A stretch of 64,000 bases of DNA from Halichondria panicea (Eukaryota; Porifera; Demospongiae; Suberitida; Halichondriidae). Positions 14,101-23,417 of the stretch are shown in pieces (the stretch's first letter is position 1; each line of letters starts with the position of its first letter). A model generated the notes under the pieces. It did not search any database and was not told the DNA's origin. It worked only from the letters and a program-made list of their open reading frames with translations. The translations under genes were made by a program, and so were the position numbers. Where the stretch lies: positions 5,814,315 to 5,878,314 of the forward strand of contig NC_087382.1 in the NCBI RefSeq assembly GCF_963675165.1, read 5' to 3'.

Positions 14101-17100
14101 ACCACCACCACCATCCTCACCACCCCCACCACCCTCAAGAGTTTTTGAGCAAGACAACAACCAGATGTTACTTCAAAGGATCTCTGAGCTACTGACCCAA
14201 GAAGACCAGGCAATAGAAGAGACGGGTACACAGAATGAGGAGAAATCACTTGAGCAGTTGATTCTCCAGCAACTACTGAAACAAGAGAAGGCATCTGTGG
14301 CTGAAATGGACAATCATATGCAACTACTGACTGAACAAGACAAGGGTTGACTACATACTCTTAAGATGATTCAATGATCGCCAAGTAACTGATTTTTGAA
14401 CGCTTATGTACATTAATTATTACAGTAGTATTATGAATACGAATGGCATTCAGAAGCCAAGAAGTATAAGGATTCTTCAGTTAATGATCTTTCCACAGAA
14501 GCACCATGCATACATTATACGTGATACAGTATGTGCACGCATTGACAACATCATGAATAAGTATGGTCAAAGTTTTACGTAGCATGTGCTTTCATCCTGT
14601 TGTCTGCTGAAGGCTTATAGACAGGTTTCATTTCCGAGTACAATATCTCGTGTACATAAACAGTTGGGGGAACAGCTATGACAATTGATAATTCGTAAGT
14701 ATAGTTCGCTGTACAGTTGTGTGTAATGGAACTATGTTTTTGCATCGTATTTCATTCTGTTGTACATTGTAGATCATCATCCTGCATTTTTGACTTTCAT
14801 TGCACTACTGAACATAGCTACAGTCAATGAATGTTGTGCAGGAGTCGGCTCTCACCAGTACAGCTAGCTAACATGTAGCTAGCAAGTGAAACTGAGCTAG
14901 ACCATGCCTATTTCCCCTAAAAATGTCTATACTAGCTGTAAAACATAAGCGCCACCATAATTTAGGCGCCAGCTGGGCTGCACGCAATTTTTGGGGTTCT
15001 AAAAGATGCGCCACTCACATGAGGCCAATTCATCAAGTAGCACTAAAAAACTGCCGTTAGCAGATCGATAATAATTTGCAAGACAGTGTTCGTTACATCT
15101 ATAACACAAGGACATCCTGTGGTACAAAAAGTGTATTAACAGCTAGTTCACTGAATTACTTATACTGTACATGTGTAAACTAAACACACACAGGACGCTA
15201 ACAGTAAAGTCTAAGGCTATAGATGGCTCCTCTCTACTTGTACGCTGTGTTGGTGGTTGGACCACTACCACCACGACCACAGCTGTCAAGAGTGTTGAAG
15301 CAACACTACAATCAGATGCTCATACAAAGGATCTCCGAGTTACTGGCCCAGGAACACCCACCACCATGGCCACAGGGACTTCTAGAGCTGGCTAAACAGC
15401 AAGAGAAACAAATCAGAGTCAGTTCACAAAATCGAGGTGCAGTGGACGCGAGGAAAGAGTACAGAGCACAAGGAACAGCAGCTCAGGATGCCTTGGTTTT
15501 TGGTACCGGCGAAAAAGGGTTTGTTCCAAGGTGACAAACGTACCGATATTCATAAAGGGTTGAGCCTACAAACCTAGGATCATTCCACCAGCCAAACATG
15601 AACAGATCATAAATTAGTTAAGTCGTATTTTGTGATGTTCATTGTATCATACGTAGTACATGTACCATGAATTGTAGTTGAATTGTTAAGTGTATTGTAC
15701 GTAACTAAGCAAAATAAAGCTATACAGTTATTAATTTGACACGCAGCAAAACCACCATTACCCACTGCCCTAACAACAGTACAAGGTGCCACACAAACAC
15801 ATATACATGAGAGGCTATCCCCAATTTAATTTCTCAAAGACAGCGTCAGCCCTAACCCCACCTTAGCACTTACCTGTATTTTCACATGAAACATTTTTTT
15901 CACAAATGTTCGTTCAATTGAAAATTCACCCACTATATACATGTACATGTACATGTGCATGTACATGTGCATGCTGTATATGATAGTTACATGTACATGT
16001 ACTGTAGAATGTTTTGCGAGCATACACTACTGTAACATGTAGCTCACCAATAATCCTCTCTGTGATATACGTGAGGTCCAAATCGAACTCATCGTTGACG
16101 TAGCGGTCTCTACCTCTGCACGTGGTGAGAACAAGATACAACGTGAGTCCATGCAGCACTCATCAACACACACTCTCACTTAACACTAAAACCTAACTCT
16201 GTGTACAAGCGGTGGTGCCTAACAATAATTGTAAAGTTCAATTATTAGGTTCACAGCAATTACTAGATTGGCTTATAGTCTGTACACATGTACATGTAGT
16301 GGCATGAGAAAGTGGTCAGTGGGCCAAATCAAATGGCCCAACAAGTTGTAATTACGCCATTAATTAATTATTGTGAACCTAGATACATGTACATGTACAT
16401 GTTCACACAGTAATTAGTATAGCAATAATTATAACACACTGGGGTGGCTACATGTAGTTATTTGTCACACGTTATAGTACATTGTACGTACTGGTACAGT
16501 GGAACCCCTCGTTAAAGGGAGTACATTGTACGTACTGGTACAGTGGAGCCCCTCGTTAAAGGGAGTACATTGTATGTACAGGGTACAGTGGAGCCCCTCG
16601 TTAAAGGGAGTACATTGTATGTACAGGGTACAGTGGAACCCCTCGCCCTCGTTAAAGGGCCAGAAGAGAGGCCAATTATAATACACATTATACACGCGTA
16701 AAATAATTAATTTTTATAGGCCCTAAATGTAGAGTTTGTGTACAAAACAATCAAAAGGCTACCACAGTGTACAACGGCCAAATTCTCTAAAGGTGTGTCA
16801 GTAATACAGGGGTTCCACTGTACGTATGTTGTCTAGTAATCACGCAGCAATGGGCTAATTCCCGCACTCAACTAAAGCTATCAGATTATCTAAGGCACAC
16901 GGGACTATACGTGATGTTGATAGTCTTTGGATACTCCGATTTTGAAGGCACAACAGGTTTCTCTCTGAAATGAAATAGCAGAATATATGCCATACAAAAG
17001 CTTCTAACTATAATGATCTTTACCTACATGTACACGTCTTACAATGTCAGCCAGGCTGAGAAACATACACACACTTGACGTATTGAACCAGGACTCACTG

Positions 17101-20100
17101 CACTTACATGTACTTGCATGTGCTTTATATAATTATGTATAAAAATTAAGGTCTAGGCAAACATTATTTTAACTCAGGGTACAACTGTCAAGCATTAATT
17201 ACTAAGCCGACTGGAGCTGCATGAAAACAAGTTCTGATCCAATCAACTTGTGCTAAATCCAAGGTCTCCTCACACACTACCCACACCCCCTCACACACTA
17301 GCCACACACCCCCTCACACAGTCCACTCACTTTGCCACTTTCCTCCGCACGTAGGGCAGGATCCCCCGGGAGGGAGGGGCGGGGGCGGGGATACTGCCAC
17401 GAGGCTCCTCATCAAATGCATCCTCCGTCTCATTCTGTGAGAAACAATAATGACACGAGGTTGAAGCAATTACGTCATGAAGATGTAACAAACCAATACC
17501 GATTGCCATGCAAATATCAAATGAGGCGGCGACCCACTCAAACAACACAATACAAGATTAATCGATCAATATTGATTTGATACACGATTACAAATTTGCC
17601 TCCTCGGGCAATGTGTACTGTATAGCGGGTAATTTTCGTTGGTGCAAAATTTCGTATGAACTGCCCAATTTATTTTAAATAATCGTACAGCTCAGGATAG
17701 TGACGTTGAGCCTATTGCGGTAGAATAAAGATAACCCGCTATACGTACCTTTTTATATTTTTATATTTTAGAACCATAACGAGGATATTATAGCAGCTCC
17801 TTGAAATAATGGTCATTGCAGACATTTTCCAAAAACTAACAATCAAATTAATGTCCGATACGTGTACATGTACGCGTACAGCCGTCCTATTACACCGACA
17901 TACTCAGTGTATCCTTTGCAAATTAGCCATGAAAACTACCCCCAAATACTACATGTATACATGTATATGATGTTATTGGCGTACTCACTGTGTCAGGGAC
18001 GGTCACACATGGATGGTTGTACTCGTCCTCGCAGCGATCAGTGTGCAGGGTCACGCCACACGAGTCACACACAATGGAGTCTTGCCAGATTATCTCCTCA
18101 CACGAATCACAGGTTTTAGGTCGAGCGTGGTTGACCATCCTGAATCTGTGTCCTTCACGATTGGGAACAGGGATCTATGTGTGTGTGAGTGGGGGTATGA
18201 GTGCGTGTGCGTGTGTGTGCGTGTGTGTGTGTGTGTGTGCGTGTGAATGAGGTATAAGTTAATTGTTGCAGCTATTGCATAGTGAAACCTGTCAATTGTG
18301 GTCACCCTATAATCAGGCAACCCTCTATAATAGTCTCTATAGCATGTGCTTCAACCTGTGTAACAGATCACCTCTTTATTACAGCGATTGTTAGCCTGCA
18401 CGAGGGTGACCGCTATAGACAGGTTTGAATGATCTTGAGAGTGACATGTACAATACAGCGTACATGCATGTATACAATTATTATAAGGATTGTTAGTTAG
18501 GACACTGGAGCCACATGTAGGATTAAATCACTGATATCAGTTACTCGAGGCATACACGCACCTAAAGCAAGAATACATACATGTAGCATTACATGTACAT
18601 GTATGTATAAACTATAGGAACTTGGTTTTGTTCCATATACCATAACAGGAGATCACATGAGCACAGAATAAGGTGTTTGAGTAGAATACAGTGTACACAC
18701 AGTATAAAGTAAATGGGTTATAATAGAGATTACCGTATTTAGTCAATCATGTGTGCTATAAGCAGTGGTCCAAATTCCTGACTATAAACAGACAGATTTC
18801 TAGTAAGGACAGCACACACATCAGAGCTCACAGTAGTGTATGAGAGAGAGTGTGGGTGGAAACATGCATGTACATGTACTGTATGTACAGATTGGTTTAA
18901 CAAACTATATGCTTCCAGTCAGTACTAGATGGAGCTTTAATACACGTCGTACATGTGCGTGACTGTCTATCATTACACATTGTACACCGTGTGCGTTCTA
19001 TATAGCTTAGTACGTTGCAATCATATATAGAAGACTACGTACTATAATTATTATCAAATAGTGTATTTGTGGACATAACAAACGGGCTGCATGAACTCTT
19101 AACAGCACTGATAGAGATAATACTGTTTATAACAAGAACTCTGTCATGGGAAGACAACACACGACTGGACAGAACACGCACAGTGAAACTTGTCGAATGT
19201 GGCCATCGTATAAGCAGGTCACCCTCTATAACACAGCCATGTAATGTTAAAGGGCCCAAAAGTATCCATATACAAATCAATGTACAAATAAGAATGTGCT
19301 TGAACCTGTGTTATAAGTTACAGCTGGTGTTGATCTGTCCAAAGGTGAAGGCTAATAAACGATGTACTTACAGTGAGTATAAACGACTTAGTACAAACAA
19401 ACAGAGGAAAAGTACATGTAGATGTAAACAATTAGTGCCAGAGGGTACAGGTACATGTAGGTGTAAACATAAACAGACAGCCCTTAAGGAAGCACAAACA
19501 ATAACAATTTCACTTTTACTTCGCCATTGTAAATGCGTATATATGTAGTACTACCTGTACCTGCACTGGACCAGGAAATACACCTTATAACATAAACTTG
19601 AGCAATCTCATTGTGCAATTGTTAAGTATACTAGGCAGTTAATGTTGTTAGTCAACTCAAGACCACAGCAATCCACAACTTTCAAATCACAGAGCACAAA
19701 CATGCTTTGAGTTGAGAGAGGCGTATCTCGTCACATTTGGTAAACAGCACACAGTTATGCACATGTAAGATCAACTCCCATTATATTAAGCAAGATCTGT
19801 TCTCACTGACTCGATAATTATACAGTCATGTGAGTATAGTGATACACACACATGCACGTCCTCCGTTACTATGGTTACAGACAGTGCTCTAAACAGTACG
19901 CAAGGATACAGTTTTACACGATAAGAATACGCATTATACACAGGCTGTTTATATAACTATGTACATCATTACAATTTGAAAAAACCTATGAAGCATAATT
20001 ATACAAGTAGTTTAGTACACACAAGCCCCACCCTTTCAAACGGAAGGCCCACGTAATTTAGCCCCGCCCCCACAGTACAAGTGGCCTCACAGGTGCGCTG

Positions 20101-22652
20101 TACACCACCAGACGTCAGTAGTGGTGTGAGGACCAAAGGCTACAACATTTGAACACAGTGAGCCAACATTCGACAATACATTAATTGGAGAATGCTCTCC
20201 ACTGCCAATCAAGTCTAAGCCTTTCAGACATCATAATGTGCAATCACACGGTATTGGAATTGGAGTAAAAATTAGGAGAAAGGAAAAGTAGCCCTCACAC
20301 AATGGAATGGAATCGAGTCAGAGAAAATATTGAGGGCTCAAAAATTAGACTAGATTAGGGTCAAGGTTTAGTATAGTACACCGCACATGTACTGTAATGT
20401 AATAACTGCAAATAACATAATTATACTGTAGTCTGTGTTCAGTCTATTGTGGTCACTCTAGCATACTCTCTGTGATGAGCTACGCTTATAAAATCTGCAT
20501 AGCACGGGATTTCGTTAGAAGGACACCTCTTTTTATTACAGCCATTGTTGCAGGACGACATTTAACTACACATAATTATGTTTCATCGTGTGTAAATACA
20601 TGATTGTCTGGTACGTACAGTACATTTGTATGTATGTAATTATAGTATCAAGGAATTAAAGGAGAGCCTGTGTCATGTGATAATTATTATAAATTGCTGC
20701 ACTTTGGCTGTAAATACACAGAGTATTAAACTGTGTCACCTACAACTGTTGCTATCGGCTGCGTAAGTTTGACCACCAAAATGAGTACACAAACAAATAG
20801 AGTTTCATCTGGAGCTGAATACGTACTGTAAATAAACACACGTGGTTCAAGCTAAACTGTAACCATGGAAATTCCACAGATTGTCACAACTATTCACAAA
20901 TTTACAGTTAAAAAATAGGAAATGTAGATGATTTAATGATGACTACAACACTAATCAACACAAATAGGTCATCACCATGGACTCCAATGACAGGTCATCA
21001 CCATGGACTCCAATGAACACACACCGCTCTCGGATATTAACATGTGACAGACACAGTCACAAAGGAACATCACCTACATGTAGTACTTACTACTGCACTC
21101 TTTAAAAAGCTGTCAAGTCAATATTAATCTTTCTGGTCTACTTACACTTGTACATATATACATGTAGCACCACTGTCGTTATAGTACGAACAAACGCTCA
21201 ATACCATCAAGGTGCAGTCTTGGTTTCCAGCTCATATAATATAATTATTATAATCCATTGAATAATACATGTACATGTATATAATCCAGCCAGGAAGACT
21301 CATCACACACAGTCTCAATAAATTGGCTACAGATTGCTTTGAAGTGGGTCAAGGAACATATTCTATAAGCCACAACTAGCACATGCTTCGAGTACTCACC
21401 CTGCACCACAGTGTGAGAGGGTGCTACTTGGGAGCTAGCATCAAAGTGTGAGAGGGTGCTACTGGGGAGCTAGCATCACAGTGTGAGAGGGTGCTACTGG
21501 GGAGCTAGCATCACAGTGTGAGAGGGTGCTACTTGGGAGCTAGCATCAAAGTGTGAGAGGGTGCTACTGGGGAGCTAGCATCACAGTGTGAGAGGGTGCT
21601 ACTGGGGAGCTAGCATCACAGTGTGAGAGGGTGCTACTGGGGAGCTAGCACCACAGTGTGAGAGGGTGCTACTGGGGAGCTAGCATCACAGTGTGAGAGG
21701 GTGCTACTGGGGAGCTAGCACCACAGTGTGAGAGGGTGCTACTGGGGAGCTAGCACCACAGTGTGAGAGGGTGCTACTGGGGAGATAAACTTCAGTCGTG
21801 TACAAACACAAATTATATATATACACCTCAAGACGGAACGTGGCCACAACTATTAAGCACATGATTTGAATGAAGAGCTAGCCACTCTGCATGACAGTAT
21901 CGAGGGTGGACAACTTGACAACTATTTTAAACATGACATCCTACGCCTTGGGGGCATCCTCACTAGAGGTACACGGTAACAAGGATTTTAAAGCAACCCT
22001 CTCTCCCCCTGACAGCTGTGAGTTAATTACCATAATATCCAATAATGGGCCTTTGTATACACGCCTTACAAATATTTTCTTAGTACGAATGGAATGATCA
22101 ATCAAGCTCCTAATTACCGATGGTGTACTGTACAGTGGAATCCCTCTCAACGCAACTGTCGTAACGGCCACCACTGAAGAAAAATCAACTGCGATATAAC
22201 GGCCAGGCCAGGTCCCAAATGAACAGTTTGTGTTCAAAACAACCCCTCAACAAAGTTCACCTCTGTACAATGGCCAACATTTTTGTTCCCCAGAGGTGTC
22301 CGTTATAGAATGGTTATATATAATGTATTTTCCACTTAAAGTACAGGAACTGCTCTAATACATAATACTGACTTCGCAGAGAAATATGATATGTGGCCAT
22401 AAAACAGGCATTAAGTAGTTAACCCCCTTGAGAATATCATGGGTAATACACAAGGGAGCCATGCCACACACGAGCGCCTCTGTAACTAACATACGGCCAT
22501 TGCATGCTCACCTCAGATATCTCTTCTCCTGTTCGTCCGTGTGACGGGTAGCTCTCTGAATGCATCTCTATGAAGTGCCCCGACAATTTGTTGCTGCTAC
22601 TGAACCCGACCAGACATAGCGGGCAGATGAAACCTTCCTCGGGATTAGACAT
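169..22652 (-). CDS. TNS: Tensin (C2H2-C1-PTP-C2-SH2-PTB), 28 coding exons
   Basis: Focal-adhesion adaptor that links integrin tails and actin and binds phosphotyrosine proteins. Exons (5' to 3'): 22652-22512, 18174-17989, 17434-17331, 16964-16911, 16115-16048, 13002-12905, 12691-12585, 12336-12205, 12104-11967, 11646-11527, 11161-11089, 10848-10653, 9179-8993, 7993-7571, 7237-6485, 6365-6126, 5689-5596, 5040-4924, 4528-4283, 3975-3894, 3277-3183, 2793-2292, 2045-1950, 1721-1569, 1422-1257, 1038-970, 848-792, 325-169. All have GT/AG ends and phases agree, giving about 1617 aa. Domains: C2H2 finger (about 10-31), C1 finger (about 56-103), PTEN-like phosphatase with [10 protein letters not shown] (Cys274, Arg280), C2 (about 343-472), proline-rich linker, SH2 (about 1330-1430, Arg1357 in FIVRDS), PTB (about 1470-1612). 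C1 plus an intact catalytic Cys resembles vertebrate tensin-2; tensin-1 has Asn there. Exon 1 membership is the least certain part; exons 4283-4528 and 3894-3975 rest on weaker splice choices. Confidence 0.93.
1015..1065. repeat. (CA/TG)n at tensin acceptor
   Basis: Short TG repeat immediately upstream (minus strand) of the exon at 1038-970. CA repeats ending in CAG serve as the acceptor tract for many exons of this gene, including 3277, 9179, 11161, 13002 and 18174. Confidence 0.5.
3281..3340. repeat. (TG)n/(CG-TG)n microsatellite
   Basis: Tensin intron tract of alternating TG with TGCG interruptions, directly 5' (minus sense) of the exon 3277-3183. It provides the acceptor. Confidence 0.7.
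8331..8887. mobile_element. Non-autonomous TIR element, about 560 bp, in a tensin intron
   Basis: The ends are perfect inverted repeats of at least 27 bp (ACCGTACTCTACCGAGATTA... at 8331, complement at 8861-8887). Both sides carry TA next to the ends, as expected for a TA-targeting (Tc1/mariner-type) MITE. Internal inverted segments (GAAATTAAGCCCACC) repeat several times. No transposase frame is seen. Confidence 0.8.
9311..9556. repeat. 20-bp minisatellite, about 12 copies
   Basis: Tandem unit GAGAGACAACCCCCCATAGT with single-base variants, in the tensin intron between exons 10653 and 9179. The apparent long reading frames on the minus strand here are only the repeat read in three frames. 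Confidence 0.95.
9557..9904 (+). CDS. Hypothetical small protein (about 100-115 aa), nested in tensin intron
   Basis: An open frame opposite to tensin that reads like real protein: after a [13 protein letters not shown] stretch comes [13 protein letters not shown], a Lys/Arg-rich middle ([16 protein letters not shown]), a Gly-rich turn ([12 protein letters not shown]) and [10 protein letters not shown] before TGA. The YIGIA start recalls a GIY-YIG-like strand, but I do not see the full catalytic set and do not assign a function. Coding sense continues up to the edge of the minisatellite, so the true start may lie before it or the gene may be truncated by it. I have an impression of similar frames elsewhere in sponge genomes but cannot check it. 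Confidence 0.5.
   Translation: MYYVEKTPYPTYLKSSVSAYPRKNPLSDFYIGIASGRDAFTAMKARRTGDDYKEMHGINRMTAVFKSKDQKICKKREKELVAVFKKHPRNLNRIGGGGGRSTKQPWSYVYLAMHV
10112..10292. mobile_element. MITE, family A (ACCGTATAGCGGGTAA termini)
   Basis: A 180-bp element with near-perfect inverted ends (TACCGTATAGCGGGTAA and its complement at 10276-10292) and longer inner complementarity around TTCATGGGGTAAA. Related copies occur at about 17621-17745, 28014-28240, 54716-54915 and 55695-55890. Confidence 0.8.
11165..11198. repeat. (TG)n microsatellite
   Basis: Pure TG tract in the tensin intron just upstream, in transcript sense, of exon 11161-11089. Confidence 0.9.
12205..12336 (-). CDS. TNS: Tensin exon with phosphatase signature motif
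   Basis: It encodes [12 protein letters not shown], the HCx5R P-loop of the PTEN/tensin phosphatase fold, with Cys and Arg both present. Vertebrate tensin-1 has Asn in place of this Cys, while tensin-2 keeps it, so the sponge protein may be an active phosphatase. The preceding exon (12585-12691) supplies the WPD-like loop (FGWPDHLAP). Confidence 0.93.
13658..14350 (+). CDS. Secreted proline-rich / Gln-Glu repeat protein, nested in tensin intron
   Basis: Single-exon frame of 230 aa on the strand opposite tensin. Residues 1-22 form a clear signal peptide ([20 protein letters not shown]). The mature protein has two helical Gln/Glu/Leu-rich blocks with shared phrases (KASVAE, SELLx[13 protein letters not shown]) around a low-complexity centre (about residues 100-165) built from a PPSSPPPT repeat of 24 bp. 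No known domain is recognised; a structural or matrix-type secreted protein is a guess. A degenerate paralogue lies 1.5 kb downstream, sharing the bases before the start codon (CTAAGGCTATAG-ATGGCTCC). Proline-tract length probably varies between alleles. Confidence 0.7.
   Translation: MAPFYLSAVLLVCSAVLVVGALPYGNRNTARNSLQAIKESTTGGGWKFDRVLEQAEGLFLKLLLRQELLRQEKASVAEIEDEMFIQKMSELLAQEYLFTPPPPPPPSSPPPTPPSSPPPTPPSSPPPTPPSSPPPTPPSSPPPPPPSSPPPPSSPPPPPSRVFEQDNNQMLLQRISELLTQEDQAIEETGTQNEEKSLEQLILQQLLKQEKASVAEMDNHMQLLTEQDKG
15223..15534 (+). CDS. Short, diverged paralogue of the 13.66-kb secreted protein
   Basis: 103-aa frame starting [13 protein letters not shown], with a shortened signal peptide and a core ([15 protein letters not shown]) nearly identical to the upstream paralogue, but lacking the proline tract apart from a PPPWPQ remnant. 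The 5' flank is conserved with the first copy (CTAAGGCTATAG before ATG). The tail (about 40 aa) has no counterpart. It may be a young tandem duplicate that has decayed; transcription is unproven. Confidence 0.5.
   Translation: MAPLYLYAVLVVGPLPPRPQLSRVLKQHYNQMLIQRISELLAQEHPPPWPQGLLELAKQQEKQIRVSSQNRGAVDARKEYRAQGTAAQDALVFGTGEKGFVPR
16495..16660. repeat. About 56-bp tandem repeat built on a MITE end (CAGTGGA-CCCCTCGTTAAA)
   Basis: Three to four tandem copies of GGTACAGTGGARCCCCTCGT followed by TAAAGGGAGTACATTGTA. The motif is the end of MITE family B (see 34498-34680), so this looks like a tandem amplification of an element terminus. A partial inverted counterpart lies at about 16775-16825. Confidence 0.75.
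17621..17745. mobile_element. MITE family A copy
   Basis: Inverted ends TGTATAGCGGGTAA and TAACCCGCTATACGTA bound a 125-bp element in the tensin intron between exons 17989 and 17434. Confidence 0.7.
17989..18174 (-). CDS. TNS: Tensin exon encoding the C1 zinc finger
   Basis: This 186-nt exon (62 codons, phase 0 at both ends) carries H-x12-C-x2-C-x10-C-x2-C-x4-H-x2-C-x7-C, the C1 metal-ligand pattern with a shortened central loop (C-x10-C instead of x13-14). A C1 domain upstream of the phosphatase is known from vertebrate tensin-2. The short loop makes phorbol-ester binding unlikely, so this is best read as an atypical C1. Confidence 0.88.
18180..18244. repeat. (TG)n microsatellite at the C1-exon acceptor
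   Basis: Interrupted TG repeat immediately upstream (minus sense) of the tensin C1 exon. Confidence 0.85.
18245..21400. other. 3.1-kb non-coding stretch of tensin intron 1
   Basis: I see no convincing exon. It holds two or three copies of an interspersed repeat starting GTGAAACYTGTC with GTGGTCACC/GTGGCCATC (about 18284-18425, 19180-19330, 20440-20560), scattered ACATGTAC palindromes and a 20-bp tandem duplication (AGGTCATCACCATGGACTCC, about 20966-21014). Confidence 0.6.
21405..21783. repeat. 35-bp minisatellite, about 10.5 copies
   Basis: Unit CACAGTGTGAGAGGGTGCTA plus CTGGGGAGCTAGCAT, with G/T and A/C variants that alternate in blocks, suggesting higher-order duplication. It lies in the putative first tensin intron. 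Confidence 0.95.
22130..22312. mobile_element. MITE family B copy (ACAGTGGAA...)
   Basis: Starts TACAGTGGAATCCCTCTCAA, contains AACGGCCAGGCCAGGTCCCA and AACAGTTTGTGTTCAAAACA, and ends in GAGGTGTCCGTTATAGAATGG. It matches the copies at about 25045-25195, 34498-34680 and 50871-51054; its 3' terminus is eroded. Confidence 0.7.
22512..22652 (-). CDS. Putative first coding exon of tensin: EEA1/Rabenosyn-type C2H2 finger
   Basis: The exon starts with ATG and encodes 47 aa with a C-x2-C-x12-H-x4-H finger ([12 protein letters not shown], then HFIEMH), the spacing and consensus of the Rab5-binding C2H2 finger in EEA1 and Rabenosyn-5. It ends GAG|GTGAGC in phase 0. The next plausible minus-strand coding acceptor, 4.3 kb away, is the phase-0 C1 exon of tensin at 18174; I saw no other minus-strand gene for it to join. 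A CA-repeat ending in CAG just upstream could be the acceptor of a 5'UTR intron. Splicing to tensin is inferred. Confidence 0.6.
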
Positions 22653-23417
22653 TGTTCTGTGTGTGTGTGTATGTGCGGGCATGCGTGTGAGAGAGAGGTT
22701 TGAGCAACGTACAACAAACAATGATCATACGTAATTATATGTATACTCCCAATGCAACATTGGACTGAAACTCGGGGCCAAAGAAAAGAGTCTGATACAA
22801 AAACAACGAATACTTGACTTGTTGGCATAGAATATCTATGCTATTATCAGATGTTGATCTTCGTCCAATACAGGCCAGCTGCCATATCGTATGCTGATCA
22901 ATATCAATGTACAAAGTGACTATACTTTAGTAACGACAAGGCAATAGAACTTGTCGGTTTGCATAGTCGAGTCATGCAAGTAGACACCACTAGTGTAGAC
23001 ACCGGGTACCCACAACCATAAAGTGATATTTTTAATACAGAGTACTTATTATTAGAGGCACTTTCTAATCCCTACAGCATCGTATATCAGTATGTCAATG
23101 CTACTGTACTGCTACTGGCACTTACCAGAGTCAGGATCCCAGTTTCAATGGCAAAATAGATTTAGACCTTGCCTAGTCTTTAACTATATCCGCTAGCTGT
23201 ACACTAGCACTATAAATCCAGTGTTTATGAAGCTTTGAGCAGTATAGTTGAGCTTTCCGTACACTGCCTGCAAACACACAGCTTTATTTAATTGTCACAT
23301 GATAAAGAATGCACCAGCCTCCACCCACAACTATGAATAACTTTAATATTAAATTCACAAAATTATCCCTTATAAAGCCACATAGTGAGGTATTTATACA
23401 CCCAGAGCAGTGTTAGT

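Noticed and set aside
13726-14294. Gly-rich, Val-rich and His-rich frames over the proline tract
   Set aside because: These are other-frame readings of the CCACCA repeats of the plus-strand secreted protein.
21405-21783. Possible CRISPR-like array
   Set aside because: The 35-bp units are contiguous with no unique spacers, and the genome is eukaryotic.
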